From Medicago truncatula (lineage: Eukaryota; Streptophyta; Magnoliopsida; Fabales; Fabaceae), in assembly GCF_003473485.1 (NCBI RefSeq), contig NC_053047.1, positions 10,493,001 through 10,557,000 on the forward strand: a DNA stretch of 64,000 bases, read 5' to 3'. Shown here piece after piece: positions 56,641 through 64,000 of the stretch (positions are counted from its first letter, which is position 1; each line of letters begins with the position of its first letter). Position numbers and translations under genes: made by a program. The notes under the pieces were generated by a model. The model did no database searches. It worked only from the letters and a program-made list of their open reading frames with translations, and had not been told where the DNA came from.

Positions 56641-58487
56641 ACAACTTGAAAATATAGATGTTAAGAATGAACTCTGCCAAACTTGTAAAAGGCTCCATAA
56701 GCATGTATTTTCCTCTACACAGATGAACGAGACCATAAGACAAATAATGCACAAATGACATTGCTTTAGTTATTACCTTAGCTACATTATGTGTGGGTAG
56801 CAATCATCCTCTCTTTCTTTAGCTAAAAAGAAAATTAAAAGAAACAGGATGTGAACACAACTTTTCCTATGAGAATCAACAATGTGCTAGTTCTTGTCTA
56901 GCATGGTACTAAGCAAGATGTTGGTTCTTGTCAAGTTGCAGAAGCATTGTTGTTGGACTCTAGCACGGTTGGCTCATTGTAATAGTTCAAATGATGTAAT
57001 TCGTCAACCCAAATCCACAAAAAATTCTTCATATAGTGACAAAAAATGCTATTGATAGCATTTTTCTATCACTGAATATAGAATCCATACTTTCCATGGA
57101 TCAAGTGCTACGAATTTCATCGTTTTGAACTAATAATATCTATACAAAATATTAATTCATGTCTTTCTCATAAGAGCTAGGTAAATTCCGAGATCTAGAG
57201 AAGGAGAACTTGTCTATGATTGTTTATGAGGATTTTGATGTTTTTTGAGAGTTTCTTTGGATATTTGATGAAATGATAATAGAATTAATAAACACTTGAT
57301 GATGAAAAGAAGAGGTGGGTTGAATGAATGGAATGCAAGGGTTGCGATAAACCTAATTTATAGACAAAAAACATGAAACATATTTTAAAGAAACTTATAA
57401 GTTAATATTAAAGAAACTTATTTGATTTATATATAAGTTAATATATTCACCAAAGGTCAAAAGTCTTTAACCATATTTTTCTTACTTCACACGTTAAAGG
57501 GTACAAGATTTTTAATTGTTGTATAGCACAAAAATGGAAAAAAAGAAGAGAAAAAGTAAATGAGAAAGATGAAATTAGATTAAACTGAAGATGGAAACAA
57601 CCATTGAAGAAATTAAAAGATTCTTTTGCACGTGTTCTTGTTGTTGTTGAGTGGTGATCGGTAGCAATAAGGATTCATGATAATTGTTAGCCTTTAGATA
57701 TCAATTAATCGACGATGGAGAATGCAACTTGCAACTTGGTGGAGGAAGCACTTGGATCCAATGGAGAAGTGATATGCATTTTGATAGCATTGATTTTGAG
57801 TTTGACTCAAAATTAGACGTGGATCAGGTTTTATGCCCCTAATCTTTGTATCTTTCTTTTAATTTATTTTAATTTTCATTTTGCCTAAAAAACATTGATT
57901 TTGTCAAATTATGCTAATTAAATATTTATGCATTCACCACTATTATTCTAATTATTTATTTGTGTAATTCAATTATCCTAATTTCGTTGGAACCGTTTTT
58001 ATATAAGATCATGCTAACAAGTGTCATAAAGATATTGATTAAGAAATGCATTAAGGAAAATAACATTTGGAAATGCAAGTCAAATACACAATTATCAATG
58101 CAAAAGTCACTTTTTTGACTACTTAAACAATGTCGTAAGGACACTTGTTACCTTTTTTATTTTGATAAAAGTTTCGGTCGATTCAAAATTGAATGAGTTG
58201 ACTAAAAAGTTCAATCATAACGAATAATAGTTGGATCAAGCCAGAGAGGACCTTTTATTTAAAGTCTGACACATCTCCAAAATGGGCACTAATCCAATAA
58301 AACATCTTATTTAAAATTCAAGATGTGTCGGGCTCTAAATATGAGTTATTAGAGATCAAAAGGGTAAATTCAAATTTTATCAAGGAACCAAAACTCACAA
58401 TCTTGACATCCAAATGGTTATCCGTGGATCAATGGTTTGATCTGTAATCGATGCATATGGCAAAACAATTGTTAGAAGAGTCGAACG
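56641..58487. other. Intergenic, no gene seen
   Basis: A piece at about 57420-57520 (ATATTCACCAAAGGTCAAAA...CTACTTCACAC-type) recurs at 60470-60565. Another at about 58285-58325 (CACTAATCCAATAAAACATC) recurs at 59760-59800. No coding exon supported. Confidence 0.4.
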
Positions 58488-59458
58488 TGTTGGGTCACGA
58501 GGGGAGCCTGAAGGACCGTCCACATCGATGCTAGAACAACCACACTAGTGAGAGAGACACCACACTCTTACCCAAAATCTTAAGCCAATGAGTTTATGGA
58601 TCCTCTTACTTATAAGGTGTTCAACCTTTACTTTTCTCCGATGTGGGACATATAACTAACACTTGCACACAACACCCCCTCTTAAGTGTGAGTCCATCAA
58701 TTCATCATGTTCCCCCTTCAAGCGGAAGGTCTTACTTTCTTGTATCACTGTTGATGGTTTCTCCGCAACGGACCGACACGTTTGTACCGTGTTGCTACTT
58801 TCTACGCAAACGGACCGGCTGCCTCGGTCGTACCTTTCGTTGAACCGGGGATCTGATACCATTGTTGGGTCATTGAGGATAGTTAGGGGACCGTCCACGT
58901 CGAGGCTAGAACAACCAAATAAGCGAGAGAGACACCACACTTTTACCCAAAACCTTAAGGCAATGGGTTTATGGGTCCTCTTACTTATAAGGTGTTCAAC
59001 GTTTACTTTTCTATCCGATGTGGGATATATAACTCACCCTTGCACACAACACTCCCCCTCAAGTGCGAGTCTATCAATTCATCATGCTCCCCCTTCAAGC
59101 GGAAGCTCTTACTTGCTTGTATCGCCGTTGTTGCACAATGAGCCACTTGCTGCTTGTACCGTCGTTGCTACTTTCTGCGCAACTGACCGGCGGCCTCGGT
59201 CGTACCCTTCTTCGAACCGGGGCTCTGATACAAGAGTTGGGTCACAAGGGGAGCCTGGGGGACTATCCACATCGAGGCTAGAACAACCACACTAGTGAGA
59301 GAGACACCACACTCTTACCCAAAACCTTAAGGCAATGAGTTTATGGGTCCTCTTACTTATAAGGTGTTCAACCTTTACTTTTCTATCCGATGTGGGACCT
59401 CTAACTCACACTTGCACACAACACTCCCCCTTAAGTGTGAGTCCATCAATTCATCTGC
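58488..59458 (-). mobile_element. Tandem miniature LTR retroelement (TRIM-like): 3 LTRs, 2 interiors
   Basis: Three LTRs of about 188 bases lie at 58488-58674, 58863-59051 and about 59236-59423. Between them are two interiors of about 185 bases (58675-58862, 59052-59235), and part of a third follows at 59424-59458. On the minus strand each LTR starts TGTTGTGTGCAAGTGTGAG and the middle one ends GACCCAACA. Beside it is a tRNA-Met-type primer site (TGGTATCAGA), and before the next LTR a purine tract (AAGAGGGGG or AAGGGGGAG). There is no room for gag or pol, so this is a miniature, non-coding element in head-to-tail array. It looks structurally whole at the level of its repeats; it encodes nothing. 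The LTRs have diverged from each other, so it is not recent. Confidence 0.85.
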
Positions 59459-59460
59459 AC

Positions 59461-59535
59461 GATCCTAACTCAGTTGAAAGAGACATTGCGTAATATATGC
59501 ATGAGTCTGAGTTTGAACTTCGAACACCTCTTTTA
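59461..59535 (+). repeat. tRNA-derived SINE head
   Basis: CCTAACTCAGTTGAAAGAGA and GAGTTTGAACTTCGAACACC sit at box A/box B spacing with the GCGTAATATATGCATGA linker seen in the copies at 1-64 and 38155-38222. Confidence 0.45.
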
Positions 59536-60084
59536 TTCACTTTTAAAAGGTGAGTTTCAGTCATTAGATTAGTAGTTAAAAAAAAAAATATATTACAAGA
59601 TACTTTACGGGAGTTAATCTATAAGGTTGCACGTGAGGGATACATTTAGTTTTTGAAAAAAGCTCACAATCTTGACAAAATACAAAGGGAAAAGATTTTT
59701 TTTGGACTATAAGGCCAACCATCTAAACTTAACTTTAGCAATCCATCGATCGTTCAAGGGCACCAATCCAATAGAACATCTCATTTAAAATTCAAAGATA
59801 TTTTTTTACATGACAAAAGGCTTCACTGGATAGAGATACTTCTTTACTGTTTCATAATTTACATGTAATGACTAGATTAGATTTGAGTTTTTGCTAGAAG
59901 ACACCTTTTATGAAAGTGTCTTTTAACAAGTTATTTTATGAATATTTGTTAAAAGACACCAACTAATTTTTATGAAGGTGTCTTTTAACAAAGTTATAAT
60001 TAAAAAGTGGAAATCACACCTTGAGGTGTGAGTTGCTAAAAGACACCTTTATGGGTGGCTTCTAACAAAACCCATTACATTATC
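59536..60084. other. Intergenic, includes an AAGACACC repeat element
   Basis: About 59870-60075 holds at least four AAAAGACACC/GGTGTCTTTT words in both orientations, ending with TTCTAACAAAACCC. This resembles the subterminal repeats of a DNA transposon. It appears to interrupt the duplicated arabinogalactan flank. Confidence 0.45.
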
Positions 60085-60390
60085 CATGAAAATTCTCATG
60101 ATTCACAAGTTATGAATCCTACATTAATTCAATCCTCCATTTCAATTTGTACATGTTCACGGTTTAGATTAGATTTGGAATGAGAAATTGAATTAAGCCT
60201 TAAAAACATCATAAACAAGAAGAGAATAAGAGAATACATTGTGTAATTACCAAAGAAAAGGGTATGGATGAATTCATTAACCATACATAACAAAAATCAC
60301 AAATATATTGCATAATCCAATTAAAATCCATATCAACATATATAAAAATTAAAGTGAGTAATCAATGTACATAATAATATGAATCATAAC
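60085..60390. repeat. Duplicated 3' flank of the AG-peptide gene
   Basis: Matches about 53405-53720: CACAAGTTATGAATCCTA, AATTTGTACATGTTCA, GGTATGGATGAATTCATTAA and AAATTAAAGTGAGTAATCAA. Similarity stops just before the point where the AG-peptide coding exon would begin; the coding part is absent here. Confidence 0.75.
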
Positions 60391-61558
60391 TTAGGGCATG
60401 GTTGATATCTTAACTTATGCTTGAGTAGTACACTTGAGTAGTAGCAATTATTTTTCTAATTTATTTTAATTTATAAGTTAAGATATTCACCAAAGGTCAA
60501 AAAACTTTATGCATCTTTTTTCCTACTTCACACGCCAAAGAGCGTAATCTTTGTTGAGGTTTTAACTTTTAAGGGTCTTTGAAATAACTTGTTTGAAAGA
60601 GTAAATAAAAGAGGCCTATGATTTGTTCATAATTTCTTCAATTCATCTTAATAAGTTTTCCAAGATAATTTATTAAAACAGCTAATATGGTCTAACAATA
60701 TGTTTGGTCTTAATAAGCTTTTGTATCATAAACAATTATTACAAGTTTGATTAAGTTGTAGGACAAAGTACCTCCTAAAGAAATGTATATGAAGGCTAAG
60801 TCATTGTCATCCCAAAATAAATGAAATGATTTTGTTAAGCAACTTTCTGAAATTGTAAAACAACAGACAAGGGAGTATTTTAGAGCAAAATCTGTAATTG
60901 AAGAAATGTGAAATGGAAGTTAGGCAAAGCTTTTAAATTAGTATGATTTGGATGATATAATTCGAAGAGGGGAAGAATTTAAAAATAAGAAAGCGCACAA
61001 GAAGTAAGTAGGATGCTATGAGAAAATCTCTATCATTAAATATAAAAAAAGTTTTATTCTATACCAAACAATTTTTTTAGATAGATGAAACGACAATAGC
61101 CATTTGAGAATTCACACCCACAAGCACAGTAGTTGGAGTTCAAATTGATCACATCGTTCGACCAAACAATTTCAGTATTTTTTATCGTGTTAGGATTTGT
61201 GGGGTATTGCCAACAATTTTAATTGTCAGAAAATCCATATAACCTTTTAACTTTAAATATTTTCATTTCTAAAATTTATAAAAGTTATTGAACAACGCAT
61301 ATTTGATTTTACATGAATATACGTGTTTCTTGCTACAAATCCTTCATACAGGGAATAACTTTAAGAAAATTGAGCAATTTTTTTTCTTTCTCATAGGTTG
61401 CATGAACTAGAGAAAGTTATTACTAAAAAAAACATAGAGTTAGCATATTTGACATTTATTAGACACAAAAAAAAAAAAAAAAAAACTTTCAGCTTAATTC
61501 AAACTAATAAATGAAGTTATTTGTGAAGGATTTCCCAAGTCATTATTGCATAGGTTAT
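60391..61558. other. Intergenic, no gene seen
   Basis: Contains the 60470-60565 copy of the 57420-57520 block. At 61487-61541 is a 54-base segment (TTCAGCTTAATTCAAACTAA onward) that recurs at 63947-64000. A long A-run precedes it (about 61468-61486). Confidence 0.4.
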
Positions 61559-62346
61559 TGTTGTTAATTGGCTTTAAATTTGTGTTTTGAAAGAACAGAA
61601 AAATCGTGACATGATTTCATCAGCGTGTCACGATTTTGCAATGTCGAGAGCTGTTTTGCAGGGTGCCCAATCATGATACGATTTTGGGAAAACGTGATAC
61701 GATTTTTAACTTGCTGATTACGTTTTCAGGATAAGGTTGGTCGTACCTTGGGTCGTACGCACCAATCGTGTCACGATTTGGACAAACGTGACACGACTTT
61801 GACAGCTGAAGATTGCTATATATATGTTCTTGTGCAGATTTTGAAGGAGAGCTTTAAGAGAGAGAAACTTGGATTACAAAGGAGGTAACTTTAGGGTTGA
61901 GTGTCTTTGTAGTGAGGATCTCACCTTGGGTAGTGAGATTTGACCATTGGAAGGATCAAAAAGCTTCCTTTTGTGTTTTATCTTAGGATTCATTGAGTGT
62001 GGGTGACACAAAATGGGTAGAAATTAGGTCTTGTTCTTTTGTAAGCTTATAAGCTAATTTCTTGTAACTTTTTTGTAACACTTTCATCATAGTGGATTGG
62101 AGGGCTGCTCTCTCCCCCAGATTAGGTCATATTGGACCGAATTGGGTCAACAATCTTGGTGTGTTTGTTCCTTTCTTTCATTGCTTATCTTTATTGCTTT
62201 GATTATGCTTGTGGTGTTGCTCTACACTTAGATTTAGGTCTGTTTTTGTTGTTGTTGCTTGGAGACACTTTATCTATTGATTACCACTTCCTTTGCTCCA
62301 CACATCTTCGCTATTCATTAGTGTGATTTTGTCCGAATTCACAACA
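61559..62346 (+). mobile_element. Fossil solo LTR, 788 bp, Ty1-copia-like
   Basis: Starts TGTTGTTAATTGGC and ends CCGAATTCACAACA. It is flanked by GTTAT (61554-61558) and GTTAC (62347-62351), a 5-base duplication with one difference. A TATATATA box is near 61818. No interior genes remain, so recombination between two LTRs probably removed them. The first 240 bases contain six copies of a GTGACACGATT-like word. The copia assignment rests on general LTR composition and is tentative. Confidence 0.65.
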
Positions 62347-62514
62347 GTTACTTTCACAATATATTGACCAAATGTAACGAAGAAATAGATATAGGAACGA
62401 CGTACATAATGATGTCATGAACGGAAACTAATCAAAATAATGTGAAAAGTTAATCGATTAATAAACAGAAGATGCGAACAAATTAATCGAGATATCAAAA
62501 TAATGTGCTTGTTT

Positions 62515-63400
62515 CACTTCGATTTAAATTGTTTACTTATATTTATGAGATCAGGCTACACAATAATTTCAAAATGAAATATTAAAACTAAATTAACTTT
62601 CATCAACACCATGAAATCTCCTATGGGCTATAACAAAGTATAGTCCTGCGTAAATTCATCAAAGAAACAATTGAAAGTAGTTGAAGACAATAGTCCTCGT
62701 TGACACATGATCTTTTTTCTCAAAAGGCATTTATCAGTAATACATGAGATTCACCAAAATAACACTATCACTCTCAATCTCTACAATGGTACCGATCTAA
62801 GTAGGTGTTAATAGGAATGCAAGTTTCGCGCATCAAATGTAACCTACATCTTACCTTGAATAGCAACAAGGTAGGATGCAAATTATAGTCTAGCGGGAAC
62901 TTCTTGCATTCCTTTTAAATGATCTGAGAATCGTAACACCATATTAATGGCTTAGAGTGATAATTCTATTTTGATGGATCTCATATTTACCCTAAAATGC
63001 CTTTGGTGCAAAATATCATGCTTCAACATTTTATCCACAAGAGATTTCTGAACTTACTTAAATATGAGAATACCATAAGACCATCCTCAATGGGATGGTA
63101 TCACATTTTGAAGACTTGGTACCTATTAGATATCCTTATTATGGGGAATTTTTTTTTGGTCTTATAAGACCCAGTTTTTTTAATATTAAAAATTTGAAAT
63201 GTAATGATATAAAATTGATAATTGAGGTACCATCCTCAAATTTGCATGAGATGTTGGATTGAAGGGATTATGTGGTTATTAGATACTCTCGTTGAAAAAT
63301 TATAAATAAGTGATGTGCACATGTGAGATCCATTTAAATAATAAAAAATGGGAGTCTCCACCGTTGATGCTCTAAGAACTCAAAGAGAACTCAAATGAGA
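62515..63400. repeat. Duplicated block C, copy 2, interrupted by a MITE
   Basis: Counterpart of 56000-56640; the two halves are 62515-63080 and 63373-63400. The interrupting element is listed separately. Relative order to the other duplicated blocks differs, so the area was rearranged after duplication. Confidence 0.75.
63081..63372. mobile_element. MITE inserted in block C copy 2, 292 bp
   Basis: The left end CCATCCTCAATGGGATGG and right end CCACCGTTGATGCTC are imperfect inverted repeats. TAAGA occurs on both sides (63076-63080, 63373-63377) but only once at the matching place in copy 1 (56573-56577). The empty site proves a discrete insertion. The superfamily is not settled. Confidence 0.8.
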
Positions 63401-64000
63401 GAGAGCATATTGTCCCAAATATGTCTATCTATGAAAGAAAACTTCACATATGAATCTCAATTTCCATAGGATTACGTCTAGTGTAATAAGGGTTAAACAC
63501 TCGATGAAATAATGGATAGTAGCTCTGCATAAAAAGAAAGGAGATTATGAGAAAAATTCAACATAAACAACTCTTAAAATAAAACAAGAGTACACTAGAA
63601 GGGGTAGCTCAATGGTAAGAGCTTAATCTTATAGTCTGAAAGGGTTGAATTTGAATTATTATTATTTAGTTCATTATTAATGCACATATGTCATATTAAT
63701 GCACATATGTCATTTTAATGCATTATTATTTAGTTACAATATGCCTGTGACAATAATCCTTTTAATTTCTTTGTTCATTTTACAGGAAAGATATAGAAAT
63801 AATATAATTCTAATAGTAAAATAAAAACTTAATGCACACTCTTTTCTTTAGCCCATATAAAAGCGTTCATACTTAAAATTATATGCAATACAATGGAAAA
63901 AATGAGATGTTAAAAGTACAACTCAACTCTTAATCGATAAAAGCTTCTTTCAGTTTAATTCAAACTAATAAATGAACTTATTTGTGAAGGATTTTCCAAG
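63401..64000. other. Intergenic to window end
   Basis: A tRNA-like phrase lies at 63598-63660 (GGGGTAGCTCAATGGTAAGA, then GGGTTGAATTTGAA), probably a decayed SINE. A short direct repeat (TTAATGCACATATGTCAT, twice) is at about 63677-63712. The last 54 bases repeat 61487-61541. No gene seen. Confidence 0.4.

Noticed and set aside
58663-59295. 210-codon plus-strand open frame as a protein gene
   Set aside because: It runs through LTRs and interiors of the miniature LTR array, and its peptide repeats follow the array period.

Overview
This is AT-rich plant nuclear DNA, most probably from a legume close to Medicago truncatula. The spliced genes use GT-AG introns, intergenic and intronic DNA is packed with short inverted-repeat elements, tRNA-derived SINEs and solo LTRs, and the proteins are typical of land plants. 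The species name is inference; the sequence itself proves only a dicot-type plant genome.

I could assemble eight protein genes exon by exon. In order they are: a 13-exon plasma-membrane syntaxin of the SYP132 type (+, 3160-7155); a single-exon AP2/ERF factor of the RAP2.11/ERN type (+, 11417-12358); a five-exon divergent alpha-tubulin (-, 12646-16161), convergent with the ERF; a seven-exon CSD3-like Cu/Zn superoxide dismutase (+, 17280-21040); the cap-binding protein nCBP/4EHP (-, 31367-35703); a thioredoxin-fold APR-like membrane protein (+, 38606-44118); a two-exon acidic single-pass membrane protein (+, 46821-48246); and a 59-residue arabinogalactan peptide (-, 53795-53974). A broken small cysteine-rich peptide gene lies at 45188-45345. 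No RNA gene is supported beyond tRNA-derived SINEs.

From memory of Arabidopsis locus numbers, CSD3, nCBP, APRL7 and a small membrane-protein gene are consecutive (At5g18100-18130), and RAP2.11 sits beside alpha-tubulin genes (At5g19770-19790). Two old dicot synteny blocks therefore seem to survive here, spread apart by transposon insertion.

The space between genes is mainly mobile DNA. At 21.2-22.1 kb there is a fold-back element with a 30-G run and a Helitron helicase remnant. At 23.1-26.7 kb two inverted LTR-like copies flank a giant palindrome with arms of about 1.1 kb. At 27.7-31.0 kb there are tandem and dispersed duplications plus a second palindrome whose arms encode related peptides. 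From 53 to 64 kb the flank of the arabinogalactan gene and a second, unidentified block occur twice, interrupted by a tandem miniature LTR array (58.5-59.5 kb), a solo LTR (61.6-62.3 kb) and a MITE whose empty site is still visible in the sister copy.

The genes do not form a pathway. Vesicle fusion, transcription, microtubules, superoxide removal, translation control, redox folding and cell-surface glycoproteins are all represented as independent transcription units. I did not find a clearly new biological system. The most unusual objects are the giant palindrome, the peptide-encoding palindrome, the alpha-tubulin without Lys40 and the tandem miniature LTR array.
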